Origin: Kaistia algarum
GTDB lineage: Bacteria > Pseudomonadota > Alphaproteobacteria > Rhizobiales > Kaistiaceae
NCBI RefSeq assembly: GCF_026343945.1
Contig: NZ_JAPKNJ010000003.1
Span: 310,001 to 374,000 of the forward strand
Direction: 5' to 3'
Length of the DNA stretch: 64,000 nt
Both the position numbers and the translations under genes were made by a program. Below the pieces are notes generated by a model. That model saw only the letters and a list, made by a program, of their open reading frames with translations, did no database searches and was not told where the DNA came from. Numbering within the stretch: the first letter of the stretch is position 1; each line of letters opens with the position of its first letter. Shown piece by piece: positions 26,747-36,072 of the stretch.

Positions 26747-27442
26747 TCAGCGGGCGCTCAGCTGTTTCTCACGCCACGCCCGCCAGCGCCGGCGCAACTC
26801 GCCGTCGCGAAGGCCGATCGCATCGTCCGAAACCTCCGCGCTTACCATGCGGTCGGTGCGAAAGTGCCGGAAATCCCGCCGCAATTCGCACCAGGCCACC
26901 AGCAACCGGCTAGTCTCGGAATACCCCAGAATGACGGGCCAGACGATACGAACTGTCAGCTCTTCGGATTCCGACCGATAGCCAAGGCGGAGTTTTCGTC
27001 CGTCTCGGATTGCTTTGCGAATAGATGCGGCATCTATGCTCTCGCTCGGCAGCGACTGCGGCGGCCTTATGCCCATGCTCGGTTCGGCGATGAACGGTAG
27101 AAGGGCATCGGGAATGACAGCCGCTATTTTGCTGACGACATCGCTGGCAGCGTTGGCGATGGCCGCGTCCGAATGCGAGGCCACCCATTGGGCGCCGAGA
27201 ACGATGGCTTCAATCTCGTCCGGCGTGAACATGAGAGGTGGCATGTCGAAGCCGGGCTGGAGAACGTAGCCAAGGCCGGGCGCACCGCTGATCGGTACCC
27301 GCTGGCCCATCAGATCGGCAATGTCGCGATAGACTGTACGCTTGGAAACTTCCAGTTCCCGCGCGATGGCTGCGGCCGTCCGCGGCCGGCTGCTACGCCG
27401 GAGGATCTGAATGAGCTGAAAAAGACGGTCCGCTCTGCGCAT
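26747..27442 (-). CDS. WYL-domain HTH regulator (YafY family)
   Basis: 231 residues from the ATG at 27442, chosen because the DeoR-like HTH begins right there (MRRADRLFQLIQILR, then ARELEVSKRTVYRDIADL). The C-terminal WYL domain includes DGRKLRLGYRSESEELTVR and LGYSETSRLLVAWCELRRDF. WYL regulators usually respond to nucleotides or other ligands. It is divergent from the VOC gene, its probable target. Confidence 0.9.
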   Translation of the reverse strand: MRRADRLFQLIQILRRSSRPRTAAAIARELEVSKRTVYRDIADLMGQRVPISGAPGLGYVLQPGFDMPPLMFTPDEIEAIVLGAQWVASHSDAAIANAASDVVSKIAAVIPDALLPFIAEPSMGIRPPQSLPSESIDAASIRKAIRDGRKLRLGYRSESEELTVRIVWPVILGYSETSRLLVAWCELRRDFRHFRTDRMVSAEVSDDAIGLRDGELRRRWRAWREKQLSAR

Positions 27443-27534
27443 ATGTTGACTCGTGCTGCCATGATGCTGGCAACACCGGTGTGAAACAAGCTCTGCGATA
27501 CGCGGCAAAAGTGCCGCTAGCGCAGGAGCTGATT

Positions 27535-27933
27535 TTGAAACTCGCATCCATCCGCATCATCGCCGGCGACGTCCAACAGATGGTCGCCTTCTATGAGATG
27601 GTCACAGGGGTCTCTGCACATTGGCTGGCGCCGGTGTTTGCCGAACTCATCATGCCTGGCGCGGTCATTGCGATCGGCTCGGTGGAGACAGTTCCACTCT
27701 GGCAGGAAAACAGCGCCGAGCCGGGTGCCAACCGCACGATTTTCAGCGAGTTTCAGGTCGCCGATATCGATGTGGAATACGCCCGCCTCAAAGATCGCGT
27801 TCCCCTCGTGCATGAACTCAAAACCATGCCTTGGGGCAATAGAACGTTCCAGTTCCGCGATCCGGAAGGCAATGCCGTATCGCTGTTCATGCCGGCGACG
27901 GAGGAGGCTAGACGCCGGTTCGCCGGCCGGTGA
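27535..27933 (+). CDS. VOC-family protein (glyoxalase/bleomycin-resistance fold)
   Basis: 132 residues from the TTG at 27535, chosen over the GTG at 27481 because AGGAG lies 6 bp before it and the domain starts immediately ([19 protein letters not shown]). Two beta-alpha-beta units are visible, ending with [19 protein letters not shown], the usual last metal-ligand segment. It may be a lyase, dioxygenase or binding protein; no substrate is evident. It is divergent from the WYL regulator. Confidence 0.83.
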   Translation: MKLASIRIIAGDVQQMVAFYEMVTGVSAHWLAPVFAELIMPGAVIAIGSVETVPLWQENSAEPGANRTIFSEFQVADIDVEYARLKDRVPLVHELKTMPWGNRTFQFRDPEGNAVSLFMPATEEARRRFAGR

Positions 27934-27943
27934 TCGAAATAGA

Positions 27944-28429
27944 GACGTGGCGCGCAATGTCCTAATCCTGAACATCGTCGATGAAGTCACACGGGAATGC
28001 CTGGCGGCCATACCCGACACCTCGATCGCGGGAAGGCGTGTGGTCCGCGACTTGGCGGCTCTGATCGAACAGCGTGGCAAGCTCGGCATGATTGTTTCCG
28101 ACAACGGCACCGAATTCACCTCGAACGCCATGCTCGCCTGGGTGCCGGGGAACCGCGTCACCTGGCATTTCATCGCGCCGGGCAGGCCGATGCAAAACGG
28201 CGTCTGCGAGAGCTTCAACGGCCGCATGCGTGACGAACGGCTCAACGAGAGCCTGTTCTTCGGGCTCGACCATGCCCGAGCCAAGATCGCCGAATGGGTT
28301 GACGACTATAACCTCCGTCGGCTTCACTCGGCGCTCGAAGACATTCCACCGGCGGCCTACGCCGCCAGTCTCATCACCACCGCACAATCCCGCGCAAAAC
28401 CCGCCGAGGCTCCAATCGCCGCTGGATGA
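27944..28429 (+). pseudogene. IS3-family transposase orfB, C-terminal fragment
   Basis: Only the later half of the integrase core remains: [14 protein letters not shown], then [16 protein letters not shown] with the second Asp, [15 protein letters not shown] with the Glu, and the tail [19 protein letters not shown]. The first catalytic Asp and the whole orfA are missing, and there is no start codon. The subgroup differs from the remnant at 12074. It lies just after the VOC gene, 77 bp before the convergent AsnC gene. Confidence 0.88.
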
Positions 28430-28506
28430 CAAACCAGCGGCAGGTCAAGCCGTCTGCAGCGAAGCAGCAGTCGAGGCCCGCGAGCCCATGCTGATCATAG
28501 AAGCGG

Positions 28507-29007
28507 CTATCGTGGTGAGCGGTACTCTAGTAATTCGGCGAGAGGGTAGCCCTCAAAACGCTTGACAGTTTTCGTCACGACGTAGGTGAAATAGACAGAA
28601 ATGCCAATCTCTCGCGCCAGAAGATCATCTATGACTTCCTGATAGTGACCGATGCTTCTGGCGACGATCTGGAGGACATAGTCTATCCCGCCCCCGACTG
28701 CGTAGCAGTTGATGATCTCTGGAATGTTCTTCACCACTTGCTCGAACCGCATGAAATGTGCGCTCGTGTGGTATTGCAGGCTGAGCGTGGTGACGATGAG
28801 TTCGGTCTTGATGAGCCGCGCCAGGTCGATCTCGGTGTTGTAGCCCCGCACATAGCCGGCTTTTTCGAGCTTTTGCAGGCGGTCCCAGCAAGACGATAGC
28901 GACAGTCCGATCGCGGCGGCGAGGTCGACCTTCTTGATACGGCCGTTGCTTTGCAGAAGCGTCAGGATCCTGACATCTACCGCATCAAGCTTTTCCTCCG
29001 ACATCAA
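28507..29007 (-). CDS. Lrp/AsnC-family transcriptional regulator
   Basis: 166 residues. N-terminal HTH (LDAVDVRILTLLQSNGRIKK, LAAAIGLSLSSCWDRLQKL) and C-terminal RAM domain (FMRFEQVVKNIPEIINCYAV). A start at the second Met (29004) is equally possible. It sits at the 3' end of the Liv-importer gene string. AsnC regulators of this kind (such as DoeX) accompany ectoine-degradation genes, and an ectoine-hydrolase-like gene lies at 39711. It presumably senses an amino acid-like ligand. Confidence 0.92.
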   Translation of the reverse strand: MMSEEKLDAVDVRILTLLQSNGRIKKVDLAAAIGLSLSSCWDRLQKLEKAGYVRGYNTEIDLARLIKTELIVTTLSLQYHTSAHFMRFEQVVKNIPEIINCYAVGGGIDYVLQIVARSIGHYQEVIDDLLAREIGISVYFTYVVTKTVKRFEGYPLAELLEYRSPR

Positions 29008-29037
29008 CGTCTCCTCATCAGGCTGAAGGTTCGCTGC

Positions 29038-30165
29038 TCAGCGAAAGGTCCGCTCCAGCCAGCCTTTTGGCAGAGCGGGAACAAAATTTCCATCGCGCCC
29101 GGTCATGTCATCGTTGGCAATCAACGCATTCAGGATTGCCTCCTCGATACCGTGCACGACGGCATCGAAAAACGGATCGATGTCGCAATCGGGAATATAC
29201 TCGGCACGCGCAACAGCGCCGCTGGCGCAGGCGGCGGCCTCGCCGTTTGCCGTCGAAAAGGCAAGGAAGATATCTCCGGAGCTGTGATAGCCGAGGCCGC
29301 CGGTCCAGGCTATGCCGAGCGGAATTCGACGGGCGAGCCGCTTCAATTGATGAGGCAGGAAGGGCGCGTCGGTTGCCACCACGGCGATGATTGAGCCCTT
29401 CTCGCGACGCGGCGTGCGTTCAACCATAGGCGGCTCGGCGAGTTCGGCCCCGACCCGCCGGCCACGAATCATCAGATTGCGGCGTTTGCCGAAATTGGCC
29501 TGCACGAAGCTGCCGATCGTATAGGTCAGGCCTTGCCAGTCGACCTCCCGTGACGCCGTGCCAGAGCCAGCCTTGAATTCATAGGCGATCATGCCAGTGC
29601 CGCCGCCGACGCTGCCTTCGTCGATTGCGCCGGTGGTGGCGGAGTCGATGGCGGCGGCGACATGCGCCATCGTTACGTGATGGCCGTTGATGTCGTTCAG
29701 GAATCCGTCATAGGTCTCGGCCGCGACCGGCAGGCCCCACGCGGCGTCGAGCGCGTCGGGCGCGGTCGCCGTCAGCCAGCGCAGCGTGCCGTCGCGGGTG
29801 ACGCCGCAGGAATGGGTGTTGGTGATGGTGATCGGGAAGGTGAACGCGCCGATCTCCTCGATGATGTGCGACCCGGTCATCTCGCCATTGCCGTTGGCAC
29901 TGAACAGTCCAGCGAAAACCGGCTGCGCGAGGTCAGCCCTTGGCCGCGGCAGGATCGCGGTGACGCCGGTACGGATCGGGCCTTCGCCGACAACGAGCGG
30001 GCCGCCGCCCTCGATCAGGGTCGTGTAGCCAACGGCCACGCCCGGCACGTCGGTGATGGCGTTGTTTGGCCCCGGACGTCCTTCGAAGGGGATCGCGTAG
30101 TGCCGGGCACGCGGCTTGCCGGCTGGCGTGGTGTGGTGGCTGGAGAGGGGCATGGTCGAACTCAC
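29038..30165 (-). CDS. P1-family peptidase (DmpA/BapA-like aminopeptidase)
   Basis: 375 residues, no signal peptide seen. The family is recognised by ITDVPGVAVGYTTLIEG at the start, by THSCGVTRDGTL, and by EGSVGGGTGMIAYEFKAGSG followed by TASR. That last region includes the Gly-Ser/Thr autocleavage and nucleophile area of self-processing N-terminal-nucleophile enzymes. The C-terminal part contains GDIFLAFSTANGE. Relatives hydrolyse D-amino-acid amides or beta-peptides. Placement behind the importer genes suggests it trims an imported amide-bonded compound (inference). Confidence 0.9.
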   Translation of the reverse strand: MSSTMPLSSHHTTPAGKPRARHYAIPFEGRPGPNNAITDVPGVAVGYTTLIEGGGPLVVGEGPIRTGVTAILPRPRADLAQPVFAGLFSANGNGEMTGSHIIEEIGAFTFPITITNTHSCGVTRDGTLRWLTATAPDALDAAWGLPVAAETYDGFLNDINGHHVTMAHVAAAIDSATTGAIDEGSVGGGTGMIAYEFKAGSGTASREVDWQGLTYTIGSFVQANFGKRRNLMIRGRRVGAELAEPPMVERTPRREKGSIIAVVATDAPFLPHQLKRLARRIPLGIAWTGGLGYHSSGDIFLAFSTANGEAAACASGAVARAEYIPDCDIDPFFDAVVHGIEEAILNALIANDDMTGRDGNFVPALPKGWLERTFR

Positions 30166-30243
30166 GCGGAAAGGACGGCGCCAAAGGCTATGGAATGCAA
30201 TGGAACGATACGCCCGCCAGGCGGCGTCCCTATCGGGCGAGTG

Positions 30244-31140
30244 TTACGGACGACCGCCTAGCACAGGCGCCGCATAAAACGGCAGATGCTCCGTGCGCGG
30301 CTGCCACGCCCCGGTCTCGATGAGGCCACCGATGTGATCGGCAATCTCGCTAAGGGTCGCGAACCAGACGTCGCCCTTCGCTTGCATATGCCGTACCAGA
30401 TCGCGAATCGCCAAAGCCTGGGCCGGACGCCCGCTGACGGCGGGATGCCAGACCGACACCCAGAGGCCGCCGAACTCCCACAACGCGTCGAACTCGGCTT
30501 TGTAGACCTCCAGCGCCTGACGCGGCGATGAGATCTTCATCAGATAGTCGAAGGCGCGGCTTGAAACATACTGGTTGTAGTCGTCGACCGAAGCCGGCAC
30601 GGACAGTTCCAGCAGGCGTCCCTTGCCATTGTCGAGCACGATCGGGACATCGTCGGCGAACAGCGAGGAATCATAGGCAAGGCCAGCTTCGATCAGCAGG
30701 TCGAAGGTCTTCGGCGACAGGCCGTAATAGGGAGCGCGATAACCACGCGGGCGGCAGCCCGTAGTGCGTTCGATGATCTCGATGCCGCGTTGCAGCGTTT
30801 CGCGCTCTGCCTCGACCGATTGTTGGTTCGGCCATTCGTGGAAATGGCCGTGGTGACCGATCTCGTTGCCATGCCGAAGGATCGCTTCAATCGCCGCCGG
30901 ATAGGTCTCCATCACCCAGCCCGGAACGAAGCAGGTGAGGGGGACGTTGTGGGCGGCGAACAGTTCGGCGAGCCGGGGCGTGGCGACGAAGGGATCGTAA
31001 CGCATATGCGCCAGCGCATGCGGCATATCGATCGCGCCAGCTCTGTGCGTCGCATGCACGACGCTGTCGGCGTCGACATCGAAACTGAATGCGACCGCAC
31101 AACGCGCCCCGTTGGGCCAGGGAGGCGGATTCCGGATCAT
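30244..31140 (-). CDS. Polysaccharide deacetylase-family (NodB-fold) hydrolase
   Basis: 298 residues from the ATG at 31140; the open frame continues upstream but the domain starts here (WPNGARCAVAFSFDVDADS). The NodB catalytic pieces are SFDVDAD (base/metal Asp), GHHGHFHEW (metal His residues) and RAPYYGLSPKTFDLL. It lacks a signal peptide, so a cytoplasmic amidohydrolase acting on a small molecule, in the manner of PuuE-type allantoinases, is more likely than cell-wall deacetylation. It lies between the importer and the P1 peptidase. Confidence 0.88.
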   Translation of the reverse strand: MIRNPPPWPNGARCAVAFSFDVDADSVVHATHRAGAIDMPHALAHMRYDPFVATPRLAELFAAHNVPLTCFVPGWVMETYPAAIEAILRHGNEIGHHGHFHEWPNQQSVEAERETLQRGIEIIERTTGCRPRGYRAPYYGLSPKTFDLLIEAGLAYDSSLFADDVPIVLDNGKGRLLELSVPASVDDYNQYVSSRAFDYLMKISSPRQALEVYKAEFDALWEFGGLWVSVWHPAVSGRPAQALAIRDLVRHMQAKGDVWFATLSEIADHIGGLIETGAWQPRTEHLPFYAAPVLGGRP

Positions 31141-31255
31141 CGGGGTCTTATCCTCAGGAAAGCCAACGCCGCTCGGGCGAATTCGAGCCTCTACCCTAAC
31201 ACGGTCGCCGCGACGGCAAGTCGGCGTAGGGCGGCCGCGTGCGTTGAAGAAAACT

Positions 31256-31975
31256 CTAGCTGGTCCGCACGCCGCCATCCATAAAGAGGTCATGCAGGTG
31301 GCGGGTGTCGATCTCGCCAGCGGGCACGTCCAGCGCCTCGCGGCCGCGCACGAGGACGCAGACCCGATCGGCGATCTCGAGCGCCTTGTTGACGTTCTGT
31401 TCGACCAGCAGGACTGGGATCGACAGCGTTTTGTGGATGTCCTGGATTGCCCTGAAGACGATGTCGACGGTGGCCGGGGCCAGATCGCTGCTCGGCTCGT
31501 CGAGCAACAGCACCTTCGGCTTCAGGAGCAGAGTCAAGCCGATCGAGAGCATACGTCGTTCTCCTCCGCTGAGATTGCCGGCGCGTTCGCGTCGCCGCTC
31601 CTTGATCCGGGGGAAGAGGGCGAAGACCTCCTCGACGTCATGCGCGAACTGCTTCGGCCGCAGGTAACCGCCCATGCGCAGGTTGTCGGTGACGCTCATG
31701 TCCTGGAAAACATTGCGAGTCTGCGGAACATAGCCGAGGCCGGCGGCGGCGCGGAGGTGCGGGGGAGCCGCCGTGATCGGCTTGTCACCCAGCGCCAGAG
31801 CTCCGCTTGTAACGCGGGTGAGGCCCATCGCCGTCTTCAGGACGGTGGACTTGCCGCAGCCATTGGCGCCGAGAATGGTGAGGATCTCGCCTGCGCGCAA
31901 CGTCAGCGAAAGGTCGTTGAGAACTGTGATCGTTCCGTAGCCGGCAGTCACGTTCCTCAGGGAGAGAATTTCCAT
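31256..31975 (-). CDS. livF: Branched-chain amino acid-type ABC ATPase (LivF)
   Basis: 239 residues. Walker A GANGCGKST, signature LSGGERRML, Walker B KVLLLDEPSSDLAP and the switch-His region LLVEQNVNKAL are present. Length and the C-terminus fit LivF. It pairs with LivG (10 bp upstream) on LivH/LivM. HAAT-family importers carry amino acids, amides, urea and other organic acids, so the name does not prove a branched-chain substrate. Confidence 0.92.
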   Translation of the reverse strand: MEILSLRNVTAGYGTITVLNDLSLTLRAGEILTILGANGCGKSTVLKTAMGLTRVTSGALALGDKPITAAPPHLRAAAGLGYVPQTRNVFQDMSVTDNLRMGGYLRPKQFAHDVEEVFALFPRIKERRRERAGNLSGGERRMLSIGLTLLLKPKVLLLDEPSSDLAPATVDIVFRAIQDIHKTLSIPVLLVEQNVNKALEIADRVCVLVRGREALDVPAGEIDTRHLHDLFMDGGVRTS

Positions 31976-31985
31976 GCGCCAGTTC

Positions 31986-32747
31986 CTAGGAATTTGCCGG
32001 TTGGCCGAGATAGGAACGGATCACGGTTTCGTTGCCGCGAATCTCGGCTGGGGTGCCTTCGGCGATCACCTGGCCGCCATCCAGCACGAAGACGTGGTCG
32101 CAGACATTGGCGATCATTTCCATATTATGCTCGATCAGGATGATGATCCGTCCTTCGTCGCGCAGCGCCTTGAGCAGCGCCACCTGTTGTTCGATCAGCA
32201 CCGGATTGACGCCCGCCGCCGGTTCGTCGAGCAGGAGCGCTGCCGGATCCGACATCAGTAGCATGCCCATGGTCAGCAGCTTCTGCTGCCCGCCCGAGAG
32301 GCTGCCGGCATAGTCGTTGGCCTTGTGGCCAAGGCCGAGTCTTTCGAGCATGGCGGTTGCGCGTTTGCTTGCCTGCTTTTCCTGCGCCTTGACCTTGCCG
32401 GGCCTGAGGAGCAGGTCGGCGATGCGCTCGCCACAATGGTCGCGCTCCCCAGCCAGCATGTTCTGGAATACCGTCAGGCGATGGGCGAGTCGGGGCACCT
32501 GGAAGGTTCGGCCAATGCCGGCTTGGGCGACCTTGTCGGGCCGGCCGATCGGCAGCGGCAGATTGCCAAGGGTCAACTGGCCGCTATCGGGCACATAGAC
32601 GCCGCCGATGACATTGAGCAGCGTTGACTTGCCGGATCCGTTGGGGCCGATCAGGCCGGTCACCGTGCCAGGTCTCGCCTCGATGGTGACGCCACGCAGC
32701 GCCATGAAACCACCGAAGGAGAGGGTGATGTCAGTCGCGCTCAGCAT
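31986..32747 (-). CDS. livG: Branched-chain amino acid-type ABC ATPase (LivG)
   Basis: 253 residues. Walker A GPNGSGKST, signature LSGGQQKLL, Walker B AALLLDEPAAGVNP and switch His ILIEHNMEM are seen. The longer helical insert and C-terminal GTPAEIRGNETVIRSYLG are LivG features. Its start overlaps the end of livM by 17 bp. Confidence 0.93.
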   Translation of the reverse strand: MLSATDITLSFGGFMALRGVTIEARPGTVTGLIGPNGSGKSTLLNVIGGVYVPDSGQLTLGNLPLPIGRPDKVAQAGIGRTFQVPRLAHRLTVFQNMLAGERDHCGERIADLLLRPGKVKAQEKQASKRATAMLERLGLGHKANDYAGSLSGGQQKLLTMGMLLMSDPAALLLDEPAAGVNPVLIEQQVALLKALRDEGRIIILIEHNMEMIANVCDHVFVLDGGQVIAEGTPAEIRGNETVIRSYLGQPANS

Positions 32748-33606
32748 CGTGCACCTGCTTCGCTTCGGGGATGAGGCCCTGCGGCCGATAGAGGAACATC
32801 AGCACCAGCACGAGGCCGAAAGAGGCAAGCCGGAGATTGGCGATCAGGTCGGGCGGAAGGTCGATCCACTGGGCGATGAAGCGGGACGACACGCCGAGCA
32901 GCTGGATGATCGCCGCGCCGAAGATGACGCCCATGTTGCGACCGGGGCCTCCGAGGATCACCGCGGTCCAGATGATGAAGGTCTCGGTAACGGTGAAGCT
33001 GGAGGGAGCCACGTAGCCGGTGATGTGAGCGTAGGTGACACCCGCCGCCGCGGCCATCATCCAGGCAATCACGGAGACGGAGGCCTGGTAGCGGATGGGA
33101 CTGCGGCCAAGTGTCGAGGCCAGGATCTCGTCCTCGCGCACCACCCTGAGCATGCGGCCATAGGGGGACGAACTGATGCGCTGGGCCAGCAGGAACGTGA
33201 CGATCAGCACGGCCACGGCAATGGTCATCGCCAGGATTGGATCGATGATGCGCGGCACGTTGAGGCCGTCGGCGCCGCCGGTTAACGCCGGGGTATTGAG
33301 AACCGTGAGACGGAATATCTCGGCCGCCCCGAGCGTGATCAGCGCCCAATAGTCCTGCGCCAGCCTTTGCGCCGGCATGATGACCAGCAGGGCGATGAGG
33401 GGGGCCGCGATCAGCCCGGCGAGGGCGCCGATCCACCAGGGATAGCCGAGCGAGGCCGCGATGCCGGCGGCGTAGGCGCCAAGCGCGAAAGGAAGGATCT
33501 GGCCGAAATTGACCAGACCGGTCATGCCGAACTGGATGTTCAGGCTTAGGGCAAGTATCGACCAGACCGCGATGATGGTGATCGAATAGACGGCGAAATC
33601 AAGCAT
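32731..33606 (-). CDS. livM: Branched-chain amino acid-type ABC permease (LivM)
   Basis: 291 residues from the ATG at 33606. About eight to ten hydrophobic segments; LivM hallmarks are SLNIQFGMTGLVNFGQ, VREDEILASTLGRSP and TAVILGGPGRNMGVIFGA. The longer open frame upstream overlaps livH and is not needed. It partners LivH in the inner membrane; the livH stop is 5 bp upstream of this start. Confidence 0.92.
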   Translation of the reverse strand: MLDFAVYSITIIAVWSILALSLNIQFGMTGLVNFGQILPFALGAYAAGIAASLGYPWWIGALAGLIAAPLIALLVIMPAQRLAQDYWALITLGAAEIFRLTVLNTPALTGGADGLNVPRIIDPILAMTIAVAVLIVTFLLAQRISSSPYGRMLRVVREDEILASTLGRSPIRYQASVSVIAWMMAAAAGVTYAHITGYVAPSSFTVTETFIIWTAVILGGPGRNMGVIFGAAIIQLLGVSSRFIAQWIDLPPDLIANLRLASFGLVLVLMFLYRPQGLIPEAKQVHDAERD

Positions 33607-33611
33607 GGCGG

Positions 33612-34505
33612 TTACCTCTTGGCCGCTGCCGCAGAACTGCGCGAGCGCAGCAGCAGCACAAGGACGAGCGCGAGGACCGCGACATAGTCTCGGAATTTCG
33701 TGGGGATGTGCCAGGGGTCGCCGAAGAGCAGAGTGCCGAAGTCGAACCAGATCAGGAAGTTCTGGGCCAGTGATAGGATCAAGGCGCCGGTCACCGCCCC
33801 GAAGACGTTGCTGAGGCCACCGATGGTCACTGCGGCGAAGATCGGCAGCATGATGACGAGATCCATGCTGGGCTGCAGGCGCGTCTGAATCGCAATCAGG
33901 GATCCGCCGATGGCAGCCAGACTGCCGGAGAGGAACCACATCAGCCGGATCAGCCGGTCGCCGGGAATGCCGCGCGTGACGGCAAGCTCCTGGTTGCTGG
34001 CAAGGGCGCGAAGGCCGGAGCCTATGCGGGTGCGATACAGGAACAGATGCAGGGCGACCATCAGCACCAGGGTCGCGCAGGCTATGATGACGTCCAGCGT
34101 CGTGAACACGGCATCGCCGACCACGATGGTGCTGCTGGGGACGTCGAAGACGCGTGCCGAGCCGCCATAGATCGCCGCGACGATCGAGCGGATGAACAGA
34201 GCTACGCCCCAGGAAACGATCATCTTGCCTTCTGCCGAGGTGTTGCGCAGCCGACTGAAGACGAGGATGTCGATGAGGATGGCCATGAGGCCGGTCATGA
34301 CCGCGCTAGCGAGCATCGCCAGCGGTAAGGGCAGGGCGAGGCCAGGAATGGTGGCGAAGCTATAGGTCAGGTAGCCGCCAACGACCGCGAACTGGATATG
34401 GGCGAAGTTGGCGAAGCGAAGGATCGAGTAGCACAGCGATACACCGACCGCGATGATGGCGATCTCGCTGGCGTAGACGATCGAGTTGACAAGAACCTGG
34501 ATCAC
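33612..34505 (-). CDS. livH: Branched-chain amino acid-type ABC permease (LivH)
   Basis: 297 residues, highly hydrophobic, with LivH landmarks YSILRFANFAHIQFAVVG, RALASNQELAVTRGIPGD and IFAAVTIGGLSNVFGAVTGA. It forms the channel with LivM. It lies 93 bp after livK in the same minus-strand operon. Confidence 0.93.
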   Translation of the reverse strand: MIQVLVNSIVYASEIAIIAVGVSLCYSILRFANFAHIQFAVVGGYLTYSFATIPGLALPLPLAMLASAVMTGLMAILIDILVFSRLRNTSAEGKMIVSWGVALFIRSIVAAIYGGSARVFDVPSSTIVVGDAVFTTLDVIIACATLVLMVALHLFLYRTRIGSGLRALASNQELAVTRGIPGDRLIRLMWFLSGSLAAIGGSLIAIQTRLQPSMDLVIMLPIFAAVTIGGLSNVFGAVTGALILSLAQNFLIWFDFGTLLFGDPWHIPTKFRDYVAVLALVLVLLLRSRSSAAAAKR

Positions 34506-34598
34506 GGGTGACAGCGCCGTTCCTAAAATAGGACAAGGATCGAGCCGCCGTCACGAGGCCCTGGGGACTTGTGGCGGCGGCTGCAGCGAAGGCCAGGA

Positions 34599-35717
34599 TC
34601 AGTTGCGGGTCGCCGTCGTCTCGAACTTGCCATCCTTGTAGGTCAGGACGTCGATCGGCGGATCGATGCGCTGGCCGCGATCGTCCCAGACGATCTTGCC
34701 GCTCGCGCCGTTATAGGTCTTCACGACTTCCGGCATGGTCTTGGCGATCGCGGCAGCGTCGGTGCCACCCTTCTTCATCGCTTCGGCCAGAACCATCATG
34801 GCATCATAGCCGTAATAGACATGGGCCAGGATGTCCTTGTCGCCGAATTTGGCGGCATACTTGTCCTGCACGGCCTTGCCGACGCCCTGCGAATAGCCGC
34901 CATTGTCGACGCCCAGGAGGCGGCCGTTCATCCATTCCTTGTTGTCGATTTCGAGGATTGAGGGATAGGCGGCGAACCAGGTCGCATTGATGCCGAGTTC
35001 GCGTACGTTGCGCAGGACGGTGCGAGAGTCATCGCCATAGCCCGCAGTGATGATCGCATCCGGCTTGGCCTTGACGAGGGCTTGCACGTCGGCGCGATAG
35101 TCGGGTTGTCCTTCGGTATAGGCAATATTCTCGACGATCTTGCCGCCCTTGGCTTCGAAGGCTGCAGAGGCTGCTTCCGCGACGCCGAGGCCGAAGGCGT
35201 TGTTGGGGACGACGACGGCAGCGGTTTTTGCGCCGCTCTCGGCGATGAGGTTGCCGAGTTCCTTTGCCAGAATGTCGTCGAGCGGCAGGATGCTGAACAG
35301 CGTGCCGGGATAATTGCCGAGCTTGGGTGAGGACGACGAGGTGTTGATCAGGATCTTGCCCTTGTCCCTGGCAAGTTCCGCCACCGGGATCATCAGGCTG
35401 CTGCCGCCGAACATGATGGCGGCGTCGACCTTGTCGACGCTGAAGAGCTTGGTGGCCGCGTTCATAGCTTCCTGGGCGCGGTATTCGGAATCCTCGACGA
35501 TCAGCTTGATCGGCCGGCCGTTGATGCCGCCGGCGGCGTTGATGTCATCGGCGGCCAGTTCGACGCCACGGCTCATCTGCAAGCTTGTCTTGACGTCCTG
35601 GCCCGTCAGGTTGGCGATCACGCCGACCTGGATCGGATCCGCCGCATGAGCGGGACCTTGCAGGCCGAGCACGGCGAGCACGCTGCAAAAGGCCAATGGC
35701 AACCCTGTCATCTTCAT
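34599..35717 (-). CDS. Periplasmic binding protein of Liv/HAAT ABC importer
   Basis: 372 residues with a signal peptide (about 1-25, cleaving near AHA-ADP). It is a type I binding protein of the LivJ/LivK/AmiC family: IQVGVIANLTGQDVKTSLQM, AADDINAAGGINGRPIKLIV and VYYGYDAMMVLAEAMKKGG. It defines what the LivHMGF importer brings in. The associated genes (P1 peptidase, NodB hydrolase, aminotransferase, M24 hydrolase) suggest an amino acid-like or cyclic amide/amidine compound rather than leucine. Confidence 0.92.
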   Translation of the reverse strand: MKMTGLPLAFCSVLAVLGLQGPAHAADPIQVGVIANLTGQDVKTSLQMSRGVELAADDINAAGGINGRPIKLIVEDSEYRAQEAMNAATKLFSVDKVDAAIMFGGSSLMIPVAELARDKGKILINTSSSSPKLGNYPGTLFSILPLDDILAKELGNLIAESGAKTAAVVVPNNAFGLGVAEAASAAFEAKGGKIVENIAYTEGQPDYRADVQALVKAKPDAIITAGYGDDSRTVLRNVRELGINATWFAAYPSILEIDNKEWMNGRLLGVDNGGYSQGVGKAVQDKYAAKFGDKDILAHVYYGYDAMMVLAEAMKKGGTDAAAIAKTMPEVVKTYNGASGKIVWDDRGQRIDPPIDVLTYKDGKFETTATRN

Positions 35718-36072
35718 CGTTCGTCTCTCTGGATCTGGAGGTGATTTTGATTATTCGTTTTGTGAGCCGTCGTTGCAGTGCCCAGCGTGATCCAAACTAT
35801 TCGGGGGGCAGAAGAGAAACAATCAACCGGCGCGGAGGTTGACCGAAGGAGTTTCGCCGCGACGCTCGCCTTCCGAAGATGATGCGACGCAGCATCCGCG
35901 TCGTGCCGGATGGATACCGATCCATGCGCCGTTCCGGGGCATGTGGCGGCCATTTCTCCCTACGCCTCTTGGCGCATACCGGAGAAACACCTGCCGCCGG
36001 AAGTCCGGACCGACGATTCTCCGGACTGGCATGGCTAAGCTGGGCCATCGCTTCTCCAACGGGATTTCGAGC
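35718..36072. other. Divergent intergenic region between livK and nucleoside hydrolase
   Basis: 355 bp which must hold both divergent promoters. I saw no convincing palindrome, repeat or small gene. An in-frame upstream extension of the hydrolase frame is open but has no domain content. Confidence 0.45.

Noticed and set aside
26747..27547. Longer start for the WYL regulator
   Set aside because: The HTH begins at the Met at 27442, and upstream codons overlap the intergenic promoter region with no domain content.
12074..28429. Composite transposon bounded by the two IS3 fragments
   Set aside because: The two fragments belong to different IS3 subgroups, lack matching ends and neither is intact.
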